Positions 24,045-36,242 are shown, numbered from the stretch's first letter. The stretch: 64,000 bases of DNA from Sciurus carolinensis (GCF_902686445.1 NC_062216.1:13041084-13105083), one strand, 5' to 3'. Notes: a model not told the origin generated them from the letters alone. Numbers and translations are program-made.

Positions 24045-24125
24045 TGCTGAAGTGTGCTCCTTAAATAGTCCAAGTCTATCTGTGCCAGAATCACTTGAGA
24101 GTCCTATTAATGCAGATTAATTAAT
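24045..24125 (+). repeat. Possible MER5-like DNA transposon fragment
   Basis: GTGTGCTCCTTAAATAGTCC followed by GTGCCAGAATCACTTGAGAG resembles the left half of a MER5 (hAT-Charlie) non-autonomous element. It is short and uncertain. Confidence 0.4.
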
Positions 24126-24129
24126 TTCT

Positions 24130-25295
24130 CAACTCTACTGCACCCCAAATCTCTGGGAATTGTTCTGGACTCTTCCTTTTTATCAGGAACCTTAGTCATT
24201 ATTATACACACTGAAGTTAGATAACAAACAAAACTGACTTTGGAGAGTCCTAACCTGCTCTTCCTCCTGTTCCTCCATCCCTCACTCCACTGAAATCTGA
24301 CTTCAGTGAGTCCCTCCATCACATTTACCTTCTTGGGTTTAATCTGTTTTTTTGACCCTTTGAGCTCCTCAAATATAACAACTTATTATCTAGCTTTTAC
24401 TCTATGTTTTCTAAAAATTGAACTCCATTTCAACTAGCTGCTTTCTATGACCAATTAAACACCAATCTCAGTCCTAAGTACTGGAAACATCTTTCCGACC
24501 TTCGCCAATCTCCACCAGTGTTCTCTCTCCTTCCACTCACAGATGAATTTCTCCAGAGAGCCATCTTCTCTCTGTCTCCTTCTCTGTGCAACCTATTCCC
24601 TCCTCAGCCCCCTGTAATTTGACTTTCCACTATTATTACTGCTTCGACAAAACTCTAACCAATATCTCAGTATTAGTTTTTAGTTCATGCTTTAATAAGT
24701 CTTCTGACATCCATTCATGCCTATTTTTATTTCTATTACTTTGGTCGTATTGCCTCTATTTTTTTTTTATCATTTGTTTTCCTTTACCTAGGCATAAAAC
24801 TTTGGATTTACTGTGTTCCAGTCTTAGACTTCCTTCCATTTCTATTCTGAATAAGGTTGGTTTCCACAGAGCCAGCATGCAATCCATTTCTTAATGAATG
24901 CCATTGGGATAGATACCTGAGAACGGGAAGGAAAGGAAGCAGAGTTGTGGAATGAGGCAAGTTGAGCTGATGGAAGCCCAACAGCAGCCTCAGCTAACAA
25001 CAGGGGAGCTCTGGAGCTGGAATGGCCCCTCAGAGGCTTTTTGGGTTGGGTTTTGGTGCCCTGGCTTTCAAATTTCCTCTTCTCCTTATTGGTTAAAAGC
25101 CAGCATGATAGGCAGGACCTTGGGTGAGACAATCTTTGTAGGTAGAGTAAGTCCTGCAGTGGCTGATAGCTAAAATGTTTGCCAATGGCATCTCCATCAA
25201 TAGACCATCATTCCCATTAATAGGGAATCTGGGTTCTCCTTGCACCATCCTCTGCATGCTCTATATTATGTCCATTGGCAAAATCATCCACAATG
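24130..25295. other. Pyrimidine-rich sequence, possibly decayed L2 in part
   Basis: The plus strand is rich in C and T, and parts (24150-24330 and 24450-24640) read like the 5' side of the L2 relic that is clear from 25300 onward. No coding exon is supported. Confidence 0.4.
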
Positions 25296-25299
25296 ATCA

Positions 25300-26270
25300 T
25301 TTTATGGATTTGTTTTGAGCTCCAGCTCCATATACCCAACTATCTACCCAGCATCTACAACCAATGTACCAAGCACTGCCCCAGCTCAGCACATCCAACC
25401 TGGACCATAGGTCTGCCCACCCACTCTCCTCCTCCAATGCCACAAACCCTGCTTCCCATTCCCTCTCAGTGGATGACATCATCTCCTGGCCAATCCCGCA
25501 AGCTGCCCATCTCTCCTTCTCGCTCTTTTTTCAATCCCCATATCTATTAATAACTCCCTTCCTGACAATTTTATCTCTAAAGCCTTTTGACTCTGGACCA
25601 TGACTTTCTCTTTCCATTTTAAAGGCTTGAGTTTGGGCCATTACAGTTTCTTCTCTGTATGAATGTAGTGACATTTTAACCAATCTCTTTCCATCATTCT
25701 TGCTTTTGTTCCAATCTTTTCCTAATACCAAAATCATGGTAATCTTTTTATAACTTAAATGAATCAGGTCACTCTCTTGCTTAAAAACCTGAAGTAATTT
25801 TCTGGTTCTTCAAAGATAAAAGCCAGTATCTCTAACACAAATGGCCAGGTCTCTACCTGTCTCAGCAGCATATCCTTTGGCTCTGGCTTCAGCCATTGCT
25901 GCCTTGTCCCTGTTGTTTCAATGTGTCCTGATTCTGGTTGGCGTGGGCCCTGGGTTCAAGGTGTCCCCTTTACCTGAACAAGCCTCTCACCCTTTCTTCC
26001 TTGGTCAAGATAATTTCGACTTCCGGTTTAAGTTTCCCATCCTAGCAACTTCACTGAGATTACTTCAAGTTTCCCGGTCACAGCTGAGTTTCTTTTTATG
26101 TTGTCTTAGACCACAGTTTTCTTTCTCTTTATGACAACTTTACCTACCAAATAGTCACTTAATTATTTGATAATTATATTAGATTGTAATTTCCATAAAA
26201 ACAGGGACCTTGTTTTTACTCAACTTTTTTCTTCAGCACCTGGCTGATAGGTACTGTTGTCCAGTACCTC
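25300..26270 (+). repeat. L2 LINE relic (ORF2 3' part and 3' end)
   Basis: A nearly colinear series of L2 features runs for about 1 kb in the forward sense. GAGCTCCAGCTCCATATACC and CCAACTATCTACCCAGCATC are followed by GGGCCATTACAGTTTCTTC and a GTCACTCTCTTGCTTAAAAA block. Next come ATAAAAGCCAGTATCTC and a terminal stretch with TTTCCATAAAAACAGGGACC then CAGCACCTGGCTGATAGGTA. These correspond to the end of the L2 reverse transcriptase frame and the 3' UTR. All frames are broken by stops and indels. It is among the longest L2 survivals in the window. Confidence 0.78.
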
Positions 26271-26274
26271 CTGA

Positions 26275-27000
26275 CAACAAAAGATAAGTCAAATAATTTC
26301 TGGGATAAGAACTATTCATAGATTTTTTTCTATAATGACATATAACAAGGTGGGGATGCTAACGGTTTTCAGGATATTTAAACGCTGGTCATTAGATTGC
26401 ATGCCCATGTGGGAGTGGAGAGTAGGCGGAGACTGATCACAAAGAAAGTAGAAAATGGAAAGCTTATTACAGAAGCGGTGCATCAAACCCAGCATGTGGG
26501 TGTGGAAAGAGAAGTAAATCACCTGTAAGGCCTCAGATTCTAATAATTTCAGATAAACATTAAGGCACCGTGAAATTTCAAGCTGTGATTTTGCAAGTTA
26601 ATATTGTTCATTGCATTTGGGCACCCTTTTTTTAGACCCGTCATGATCATAATTTCAATATTTTTAATTACTCGGAAATTCTTTGAGATGTGTAGAAATA
26701 TTAGTGACTTCAATATACTTAAAGATGAACATAATCAAACCTAATAAAATCAAAGTATCAATTAATGTAATCCAAGGTGGTAAAAGAGACTTTCCGTTCC
26801 GAACATAACAGGCACAGAAATGATAAGGTCAATAACCTGATAACTGCAGTTATTGCAGAAACAATTGTCTTTAAATGTGGGACAACAGATAGCACAGGAT
26901 GGTGATCCCAGGGGAAAGGAAAGGAGGGAAGCAAATGAGATGAGCCAACCAGGAATTATTATTTTTTTTAAGTCTTTCTTTATTTCTTCCTTCCTTTCTT
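26275..27000. other. Unassigned AT-rich sequence
   Basis: No exon or recognised repeat. A short pyrimidine-rich run (TTTCTTCCTTCCTTTC-like) precedes the SINE fragment at 27008. Confidence 0.45.
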
Positions 27001-27007
27001 TCTTTTT

Positions 27008-27082
27008 TTAGTTGTCGATGGACCTTTATTTTATTTATATGCGGTGCTGAGAATCAAACCCTGTGCTTCACACATGCTAGCC
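27008..27082 (-). repeat. ID-type squirrel SINE fragment, antisense
   Basis: GGTGCTGAGAATCAAACCCT then CTTCACACATGCTAG is the reverse complement of the ID tRNA-like body, truncated where the plus strand reaches box A. The preceding TTGTCGATGGACCTTTATTT text is the tail region seen in other squirrel ID copies. Confidence 0.7.
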
Positions 27083-27483
27083 TGTAGGGTGAAGCCCCAA
27101 GAGGTCATTCAAGAACAACTTCTGAGACAGAGAACTTACTGGAAAGGCATAAGGTGAATCACTCCTGAGCTCACACAGGGGTGGGAGCCCTGGAATCCCT
27201 CCAGGTAAGTGGGAGGCCCTCATTAAATGCACAGGACACTAAGCAGGGACCCAAGATTGGTGATGTATTGAAGTGGGACTAAAGCATCCCCAGGAAGAAG
27301 TCTACTCTAGCTCTGTCCTAGAGGAGATTTTAGATAAAACTTGAAATGGTGTACCTAATCTGCAAAGAACCTCACTGCCTTGCAGAAACCCTCCCACACT
27401 CCCGAAGAGTACCAGGACATCCACCACCTAACAACATGAAGTTCATAATACTCAGCATCCAACAAAAAATTCTAACCATATGC

Positions 27484-27830
27484 TATATATAGCCTGAATG
27501 TTTGGGTCTGTCCAGATTTAGATGTTGAGACCCTTCCCACCTGGTGTGGGATCAGGAGGTGAGACCTTTGGGGTGTGAGGAAGGCATGAAGGAAGAGCCT
27601 CATAAGTGAGATTTGTCCCTTTATAAAAGAGATGGTCAACCTCTTGCCCAGGGAGGGAGGCGGGCACTGTGAGAGATGCTGTCTATGAAACAGGATGCAA
27701 TCCTCACCAGACTCTGAACTTATCTGGGCCTTGATCTGGTCTTCTAGCCTCCACAACGGTGAGGACTAAATCTGTCATGTGTAAGCTACCCAGTCTATGC
27801 TCTTCCGTTCTGACTACCCAGATGGAATAA
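27484..27830 (+). repeat. MLT1-type MaLR LTR
   Basis: Forward LTR with CTGAATGTTTGGGTCTGTCC at the left, TTATAAAAGAGATGG in the middle (a TATA-like LTR core), CCTCACCAGACTCTGAAC, and a right part with GCCTCCACAACGGTGAGGAC and AAGCTACCCAGTCTATG. It is an old solo LTR without internal sequence. Confidence 0.78.
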
Positions 27831-27849
27831 GGTGCCCTATGATGAGGGA

Positions 27850-28629
27850 AAATATGACCCATAACCAGGTGAAAAATAAGTCAAAAGAAACAGACTTGAA
27901 ATGACGAATATGAAATCAGCAGACAAGGACATAAAACAGCCAAGATTTGTATGCTCTGTATGGCAAAGGCTCCAAAGGAAAACACCAGCTACTGCAATGA
28001 GGCAGAATAAATAATAACTGGCAAGAAGTTTAGAAAAGGAACTGTTATCTTTTTGAAAATGTCAAAATATGCATGATGAAAAATTTAAGGAACCTATAAA
28101 AATAGATATTAAAACTTAGCAGTGATTTTGAAAATGTTGTAGCATAGAAATTCAATATAAAAATTGTGTTCTATATGAAAAAGTACTACTTATAACAGCA
28201 TACAAATCATGAATCAGGAATAAACATAATAACATCTCTGTAAGATGTAAATGTTTCAACATATAAGTAAATGAACAAAGATACCATGTTTGTGAATCAG
28301 AGTATACAAGATCATTACAACTTTAATTCTCCCTAAATTTACCTATAGTTTCAATATCATCACTATCAAAGCTTTTTTCAGGCTTTTAAATACTGATCTT
28401 TTATTTATTTTGTTTTGTAGAAATTGAAACTGAAAGTTGAATCTAAAAACTCATATAGCTATATAATGAATCTATGATAGCCAAAACAATTCTGAAAAAG
28501 AGCAGCACTGGAAAATTTCACTCCTGACTGTGGAAAACTGAAAAACCTGGGAAACTCAACTCAGCCCCCTTTCCTGAGGCGGAATTCACCTACACGTTTC
28601 TACTCTGATTCACTCTGTAGAGCCCTCAG

Positions 28630-28724
<95 letters not shown>

Positions 28725-28970
28725 TCTTGTTTTGAGTGTATAGTTACTCTGGGAAGGTTAGATTATTAGGTACTTGCTCCATCAGACCAGGGGTTAAACT
28801 ACATGACTATTAGAATGACTAAAATTTAAAAGACTCAGTACTGAGTCTTGCCAGCAAGTATACAAAGCCACTAGAACTCTCCTACAAACCTGGAAAATAT
28901 ATAAAGTGATAAAACCACAGGGGAAAATAGTTTAGCAGTTTTTTCTAAAATTTACCAGACATTTACTGTG
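27850..28970 (+). repeat. L1M relic, ORF2 3' half and 3' UTR
   Basis: The part at 28240-28510 runs in the order of L1 ORF2 (ATGTTTCAACATATAAG, then ACCATGTTTGTGAATCAGAG, CAATATCATCACTATCAAAG, and GATAGCCAAAACAATTCTG). After a microsatellite at 28636-28722, text at 28810-28960 (GACTAAAATTTAAAAGACTC, then GGGGAAAATAGTTTAGCAG) follows the L1M 3' UTR. Stops and indels are frequent. The microsatellite interrupts it. Confidence 0.65.
28636..28722. repeat. Compound (GT)n(GA)n microsatellite
   Basis: About 20 GT units run directly into about 23 GA units on the same strand. The first part can form Z-DNA and the second is a polypurine mirror repeat that can form a triplex. Confidence 0.97.
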
Positions 28971-29254
28971 CATTTACCATAAAGCACACGCTAATGTCTG
29001 GCTTGGCACTAAATAAACTGGGAACTAATTCCTTTGAGGAAATCTGTAGAATATGCCTGAGAATTGTCCCAGCAGTGCTGAGAATTTGGGTATTTTTCCA
29101 TTGTTTTATATCCCTCCTTGGTTGGAGGGTGCCCTTGGATGCATTAAATCCCATTTTTTGGATTGTCTAGTGGCTAGGAGTGCAGTAGCTCTCATAGAAC
29201 CATAACAAAGCTCACAGGCAGAGAAGCTTAGAGGTAGTGAAGCTCTCAGTGTAC

Positions 29255-30215
29255 CAGGAACCTCGCCTTTAGGTTAAGTATGATGTTAAGTAAAACGTTA
29301 GCTGTAGGTTTTTTGTAGTCTTGTGTCTTAGTCCAGTTTTGATGCTATAATGAAGTATCACATACAGGTCTGATTTATACAGAACAGAAACGTATTCATT
29401 ACGATTCTAGGGGCAGAGAAGTCCAAGGTCAAGACACTGACATTGTTGTCTGGTGAGAGGGCTTTCCACTTCCAAGATGGCGCCTTGCTCTTCTCTCCTC
29501 TGGAAAGGAGGAACACTGTGTCCCCAAGAGGCAGAAGGGACAGAAGAGCAAGGGAATTCTCTTTTTGATCTCAAGACTTTCTAATCTCATTCCTAATCAC
29601 CTCCTCAAAGCCATACCTCTTCATACTGTTGCATTGGGGATCGAGTTTTAGCATGGATTTGAGGGAATGCCATAATTCAAACCTCAGGAATCTTCTTTAT
29701 CAGGTAAGAAAATTACTCTAAATTCCTGGTTTGCTGCGAATTTTAAGTATGTGTTGGATTTTGTCAAATGTTTTTACTGCTCTATGGATATCATGGTTCT
29801 TTTTCTTTTTACCCTGTTGACAGAATAGAATTGATTGATTTTCAAATTTTGAACCAGTATTGCATACTTGGAATAAAGCCCAGTTGATCCTGATATACAA
29901 TTCTTTTTAAACATTGTTGTATTCAACTTGCTAATATTTTATTGAGGATTTTGCATGGATGCTCATGAGCAGTATTAGTCTATGTATAGTTTTCCTTGAT
30001 TGTCTGTTTTGGGTAATAGGGCAAATCTGGCATCCTAGAATGAGTTAAGGAGAATTCCTTCTGTTTCTATTTTTTGGAATATATTGTGGAGAATTTGTAT
30101 CATTCATTCCCTAAATGTTTGGCTGAACTCACCAATGAAACCATCTCAAATATTTTTGAAAGATTATTAACTATCAATTCAGTTTATTTAACATGATTTG
30201 TACTTCTTCTTTTTT
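29255..30215 (-). repeat. L1 ORF2 (reverse transcriptase part) relic, antisense, split by an LTR
   Basis: On the plus strand AAGTATGATGTTAAG followed by GTTAGCTGTAGGTTTTTTGT is the antisense L1 RT segment. It resumes after the LTR with TTTATCAGGTAAGAAAATTA, then GTGTTGGATTTTGTCAAATG and ATTTTATTGAGGATTTTGCA. Splicing out 29324-29686 restores a continuous L1 register, so the LTR landed in a resident L1. The L1 frames are broken. Confidence 0.8.
29324..29686 (-). repeat. MLT1-type MaLR LTR nested in L1, antisense
   Basis: The left end TGTCTTAGTCCAGTTTTGAT and the AGAAGTCCAAGGTCAAGAC block are antisense MLT1 features, and CTAATCACCTCCTCAAAGCC lies near the right end. The flanking bases GTCTT and ATCTT form an imperfect 5-bp duplication. 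A YY1-like AAGATGGCG core sits at 29474-29482. The insertion splits the L1 around it and so dates after it. Confidence 0.82.
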
Positions 30216-30219
30216 TTTT

Positions 30220-31195
30220 TTTAATTAACAGTCAGACCTGATGTAGTAGGGACAAGATCAGAGGTCAATAGTCCTTTTATGGTAATGTACTTAGAGTTAG
30301 GCCATATTTAAAGTTTGCTATCACTACAGGTGCCAAGATTTCAATTTTCCCTGAGGTCATTTTTGCTTGTTTCCTCTTTTGTCTTTGAGTTTCCCCCAAG
30401 GACTCTTTCTTGAATCGAGTTCGTGTCTTGAAGCTTTTTATCTGCAGCCTACTCTTATCATATTGGTCTCCTGTCCCCGTGGTAGCAAGTGTGGGGAGGG
30501 AAAGCAATCTAAGACTCCTGTGATTTCATCTTGGTCTTTCCCTGGACCTGGTTCCTGGGCTGTGACCTTCACAAGCTTTCTGAGCCCTTGTTCCCACCTT
30601 CAAGTGGGACAGGAAGACCAGCGATGCCTGGAGGCGGTAACTATCTTCCTTGCAGGTGAGAAACCTGTGCAGTAGGTCTTCCTTATGGAGAACTATCCCA
30701 GTGTATTTTGAAACAGTTGCTTTTTTCTTTCCCCTTCCAGAGACAAGAGAGAACTTTTCTTTGTTCTTGGTTGTGAGACTCTATCAGATTTATGGAGATA
30801 AAACCCATGAAAACATGGAGATTCCCCTAAAATCGTAACCCCCAGGAGTTTCTAACTCTCCAGCTGGTCCACATTCAAGCTCTGCCAATTTGTCAGAATC
30901 GCCATTTAACTGCTCCCATTACAGCTCTGGTGGCCTCTGTCAGGATTAATGCTGTCTGCTGCAGTCAGGTCTCTCTGTCCATCTGTCTCCTGATTCCAGG
31001 GTCGCAGTTTGCCCTATGATTTTGCCTTTGATGAGTCAAATAACTTTTGGCTTTTTTAGTTCCTTCTCTTGTCAAAGGGTTGGAGTGCTGACTTCCAGAC
31101 CCTTTGGGTGTTAGAACCTGCCATTATGTTTTTATTATTTATCTGCTAATCCAATTCCATTTTGTGCTCTAGGTCTTCACTGTCGCTTCTCAAAA
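30220..31195. other. Unassigned, possibly L1 5' sequence, antisense
   Basis: The text follows an antisense L1 relic and could be a different L1 subfamily's upstream part, but no diagnostic segment is fixed. Frames of 60-102 codons here have no domain. Confidence 0.35.
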
Positions 31196-31199
31196 AGAA

Positions 31200-31500
31200 A
31201 ACACTTGATTTGGAATAAATGTGCATAATAACAGGAAATTTAAATAAGCTAATTACTTAAACCCACTAATAAGAGCATTAAATAAATCATGAAGTATTAA
31301 TACAGAGTAATACCAGGCACTGTGAAAATTCACAAGATGAATTTGTATATGCATATGTAGAGAGATCATAAGGTATACAATTAAGTGAAAAAAATGAAAA
31401 TTTGGTACTTGTGTATTCTAATGTGGAATGTGTGCATATATTATTGTCACTAAATTAACTTGCTCTGAAAAAGTAAGAAAAAGTAGTAATGGGAATTGCT
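31200..31500 (+). repeat. Old L1 3' UTR fragment
   Basis: ATAAATCATGAAGTATTAAT, then AGAGAGATCATAAGGTATAC and AATTAAGTGAAAAAAATGAA resemble the forward L1ME 3' UTR. Highly diverged. Confidence 0.42.
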
Positions 31501-31509
31501 TGTGAGCAG

Positions 31510-32540
31510 AGAACGGAGAATCTAAGGATCCAACAACTTTAGTTGGATGGGGACCTGTTCACGGCAAACCATTTTGGGTCATTTGATTTTAACACATCAC
31601 TTAAAAAACACAATGAATGAAAAATTATAGAATCAAACTTGCCAAAAATTCCTTTCACTTTTTGTACATGTGGCCCACAAAACACTTCTTGTCTTAGATA
31701 AGACAGTGACATTTCTCCAGGAGACAGATTAGAGAGATCCTCACCAGGGTTTGAAAATAAAAAGTGAAGAGAAATAGGTAGTAAGATATTCAAACATAGA
31801 TATTGAGAGATTTTAAAGATTTAGGTTTCCATTTTACTAGCTATACAAGCATAATGCTTGCCAGCAACAAAGCGCTATTGATTATAGTGCTGCAGAAAAA
31901 AGCTAGCTTGTAGAAGTAGGTGTTAAATTTCAAATATAATTAATTAGAGTCCTGGTCTTCCAGTAGACTCTTTACTTATTGACCTGTGGCACATTGTTAC
32001 AAGTTCTCATTGCTTGAATGCAACAGAAGTTTATCCTTTCCAATTTTCAAAGTACCTCTGTAACTTTATCCTTCATTGACATATTTGGTGATCAGTGGTA
32101 ATACAGTATTCTCATTTTCCAAATGCATTTGCAGGAACAGTATCAAAGACCTAGAAGAGGCCCCAGAAATATCACACATCATATATCAACAGTCATAAAA
32201 CCTGCAACCTTTGCAGCCAACTGAATCCAAAACTCTCTACAACATACTTTCTCCAAAACATAAAATTCAACAAAGAGTACAATGAAACCACACATGACTC
32301 ATGATTTCAGCATTGCATTAATAGGAGCCGGAGAAAACCATGAACTACAAATAACCTCTGAGAGAAATAAACTCCAAATTAGAGCAGAGCTACACGGGCC
32401 CTCTGAGCCTGTGGGTATGGGAAAAGGAAATGGGAACCTTAAGAGATTTCATTAAAAGAAGGAGTGGAGAGAGAAAATAGATGAAATACAGTCAACATGA
32501 CCTCCAGAAAGAGAAATTTCAATGCTGAATGTTAAATATG
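31510..32540. other. Unassigned sequence, no gene seen
   Basis: No exon or recognised repeat. The minus-strand frame at 31539-31793 has no domain. Confidence 0.45.
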
Positions 32541-32544
32541 TGTG

Positions 32545-32945
32545 TTGAAAATCAGCGGACTCCCCAAAGATGTGCATATTCTCATCACCAGGAATCCGTG
32601 CGTGGCAAGAGGGTCTTTGCAGGCGAGATTGATTTGGGATGAGGAGATCATCCTAGAGTGGGTGGGCCCCACATTATCAGGTGAGTCTGAAAAGTGAGGA
32701 ACCTTTCTTTCTGGCTCCAGTTAGAGAACTATGAGAGTACAAGAAGGGAATGTGATATTGTTGGCTTTGAAGGTGGAGGAAGAGGGCCAGGCTCAGCCCA
32801 GGCAACGCAGGAGACCTCTTGCAAGGAAAAGGCAACAGCCCAGGCTGTCCCTCCAGAAGAACACACTCCTGGCAACACCTTGATTTTAGCTTGGTGAGGC
32901 CCAATATTAGACTTCTGATCAACAAAACTGTAAGAATGTAGTGAG
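32545..32945 (+). repeat. MLT1-like MaLR LTR
   Basis: GGGTCTTTGCAGGCGAGATT, then GTGGGTGGGCCCCACATTAT, TGGCAACACCTTGATTTTAG and AACTGTAAGAATG occur in the order of an old forward MLT1-type LTR. The 117-codon minus-strand frame at 32677-33030 is a chance frame across it. Confidence 0.62.
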
Positions 32946-33014
32946 GGAAAGGAGGCTCTGTCACACATGGCTGAAGGGAAAGGGAAGTGGAACCCCTTCC
33001 CTTAGCATGTTTGA

Positions 33015-33345
33015 GGAAGCGTGTATGCATTTACACTTGACCGAGCAAGACCCCTTCTAGGAGTTTATTCTGAGGACAAGTCTCCACAGTGTAAAAAATA
33101 CACTTGCACAACAATATTTATTGCAGTATTTCGTTGTTGTTAGTTCCCTCTATTGGGACTTCCTTCCTGACCATACATGGAAAGGCGGGTGACTAGGCCA
33201 TGCCCAGGAGGCTACCTGGAAGCTCTGAAGAGAGAGTGTGAAGAGATTCACGAGCAGACAGAGTGACTTCCAGGGAAGCAAGTGCAGAAGCGTCTATTGG
33301 ACACTAACTCTGGGTTAATAAAAAAGGGAAAATATAATATTATAC
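33015..33345 (+). repeat. Old L1 3' UTR fragment
   Basis: GACCCCTTCTAGGAGTTTAT followed by AAAATACACTTGCACAAC and AATATTTATTGCAGTATTTC is the forward L1M 3' UTR pattern. The middle (33150-33250) does not fit and may be a separate piece. Confidence 0.45.
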
Positions 33346-33349
33346 ATGT

Positions 33350-34470
33350 ATCTGTTATTTTTGTAAAACAAATGGTGGGGAGGATGATCTAGAGATTGGC
33401 GACCTTGGTGTGGATGGAATGTGGTGCCAGGAGTACCCAGGGGACACGTTTCTAATTATACTTTTTGGACAGTTTTGATGTTTTATAGTCAGGATAATGT
33501 TGCACACACTCAAAAGAACCATAAAAATATGAACCAAATAAATTAAATATGATTCCATTTCAAATGAATGATATCATCACACTGAATGGAAAGAAAATTT
33601 AACTCTATTTAGCTTTCAAATACAGTATTTAGAATTTGTGTCTTTAGTTTAAAGGGAAAACTAGCTTAAATGAATACTGAACTCTCATTGGCTTTGTTTG
33701 CAATGCCATGGGTTAGCAATACTAAAGTTACAATCTGTGTGTTTTATGACTGGGCAATTCGGTAAATATATTGAGTATAATGCAAACAGGGTTTCTCACT
33801 GTTGGAGAAAGAAGTTAGATACATAGACAGGAGGAAGGCTGAAATGGTATCTATTGTTCTTTTGCCATTGGAAGTCTCACTATAAACTAAGTATGTGTAT
33901 GGGTATATATGGTGTGTATACATATGTATATATATGTATGTATATACATATGCATATACACATGTAACCTTATATACCTGTAAGTGTATTTCTATGAATG
34001 TTATTTAAATAATTCATTTATTTCTTACCCATGTAGTTGGAAGAAAGTAACAAAAGATATAGGTACATATATGAGACCTGTTACACCTTTCATATTTTCT
34101 TTTAAGCCCACATACATATTCATTCATATTCTGATTAGGATGATATAATCTGAAGTGTGTTCAGAGAAAGGAAGAACAATGTTAGGATTTTATAAAAATG
34201 GATGATCTGTGTAAGAGTAATTTAGAACTGGTTTCATGCATTTGTGATCATTGTTATAGCAGAGAATTAATTGACCTTATAGTTGTCTGAAGTTTATGAT
34301 TTTGAAGTGCCCAATCAAGGCCAGTTATTCATAATTTGGTGGCAAAATTAATTGTGTGATTACTTAAAGTTATATGAGTAAGAACTAAAAACCATCAAGA
34401 AAGATAATGTTTCTCAAGGAACCCTAATTTATGACAATTATTTGTGAGATCATATTTCACCATGAAACAG
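33350..34470. other. Unassigned sequence with a TA/TG-rich tract
   Basis: At 33895-33965 the sequence is an imperfect TATG/TATA run with short palindromes such as TATGTATATACATA. No exon or other repeat is seen. Confidence 0.5.
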
Positions 34471-34474
34471 TAAA

Positions 34475-34660
34475 ATGGGGAAGGGCTTTGGGCTTGGAAT
34501 CAGGCGCTCGCTTCTGATTTCCATGTTGTTTGAAGTCTGTACCTTAAATTCTTCAAACAGAAATACCTCTCTCAGGTGGCACGCTGTGAGGAAATGACTG
34601 GTAATAGTAAGGTGCGGTGCAAACGCTAACTGCTGTGATGATGTTTGTCTACTACATTTT
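34475..34660 (+). repeat. MIR SINE
   Basis: GGGCTTTGGGCTTGGAATCA, then GTACCTTAAATTCTTC and a CTGTGAGGAAATGACTGG segment match forward MIR in order. Confidence 0.6.
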
Positions 34661-34679
34661 AAATGGGAGTTTGGCCCCT

Positions 34680-34935
34680 TAAATCTCTACTCATCTCTCA
34701 GGTATTTTACTGCTTGCATAGTCAACTCATAAAACAGCAGAACAGTCTTTCACCGCAGTGCCTGCTGATTCATTTCCTGAACATGAAAGGAAATAAAAAG
34801 ATAATTGATTCTACCTTTATCGATTGCTGAATGTCTCAGCGTTTTTAATAAATAAAAATTTAGAAAAGATTAATGCCTCCTTCAACGTGCTGTGAATTCC
34901 ACCCAATTGGTTTGAATTATGAGAAGTTGTTTAAG
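34680..34935. promoter_or_regulatory. Candidate conserved noncoding block
   Basis: This is unique-looking sequence without a recognised repeat. It has clustered AT-rich transcription-factor-like words, including TTTATCGATTG (34817), AAAGATTAATGCC (34865) and CCCAATTGG (34902). The call rests on texture only, and no cross-species comparison was possible. Confidence 0.25.
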
Positions 34936-35399
34936 TCTCCCTGTAGTAGGATCTGAAAACACGACTCGGGATAAAGGAAAGATTCTGTAATACTAAAGGG
35001 GTGGTTGGTCCTGCCACGCATCCCAATCAGTTTGATTCCATGCTTGTCTTAGACAATAGCCACTGCCTGCTTGATGTTGTAACAAAATACTGAGGAATAA
35101 CAATGATGAGGTGTCCTTCTGGAGGTCAATCAATGGGTTCAAACCAATGCTGAAGATTTATCATGCAAAATACCAGGGAAGTCAACTTCTCAGATTTTCA
35201 AATTTTCAAATATTCATATTTTCCTAGGAATGTCATAAAGATGAATGTGTGTATTTGTGGGACCACTGAGCCTGCAGATTTCATCTGTTTGTGCTGTTGG
35301 CCAAGTGCCCAAGTTCTGAAGAGATGACAGAGAGGAAATCACTGATCTCATGGTCTATTACGTTAGGGCTTTCAAGGGGCGTTTAGGATAGGGTAATTT

Positions 35400-36242
35400 T
35401 AATTTTACTTACCTAGACTAGAAAGGAGGACTTTCTGGATGTTAGGAAATTGTCTTCATATAGTTTTGAATAGTTCAGTACTTTTCAAAAAGATAGGTTT
35501 CCTGATTGAGATAAGAAGCTTGTCTAATTTGTTGATATCTGATTGTTTATTATCTCATCATCATTTTTATTTCTGCAAAGTAGGTTGGACTGTCTCTACT
35601 TTTATTAATAATTTTAGGAATTTGACTCATCTTTCTTTTTTTCTGGTCAACTTAGATGAAGGTTTGTGATTCTTTCCAAACAACTGTTGACCTTTCTCTA
35701 TTGCTTTTTATTCTGTTTCATTTATGTCCACTCTGGTATTTATTAATTTCTATCATTTTGTTTTGAGTTTAGCTTATTCTTCTTTAGCTTCTTTTACTCT
35801 TTCTTAGAGTAGAAGATTAGATTGCTTGTTTGAAACCTTCGTTTTTTATTTTTTAAAAATTAAACCTTTAGATACTAGTTTTGCCGTGAACACTACTTTC
35901 ACTGCATTCCATAAGTTTTGGTATGCTGTGTTTTTTGTTTTTATTTGTCTGTTGTAAATATCTTTAACTCACTGGTTTTGTAAGATCAAGTTGTCTTCTG
36001 GGTGTGGTGGCATATATCTGAAATCTCAGCAACTCAGAAGACTGAAGCAGGAGGACAGGAGTTTGAGGTTGGTTTTAACAACTTAAAGAGACCCTTGACA
36101 ACTTAGCAAAACCGTCTCAAAAAATAAAAAGGACTAGAGATATAGCATGTAGTTCAGTGGTAAAGCACCCTGGGTTCAATCCCCAGTACAAAAGAAGAGA
36201 GAGAGAGAGAGAAAGAGAGAGAAAGAGAGATAGTGAGTGAGA

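Noticed and set aside
33895..33965. Origin-like TA palindromes
   Set aside because: They are an imperfect TATA/TATG microsatellite, common in mammalian intergenic DNA.
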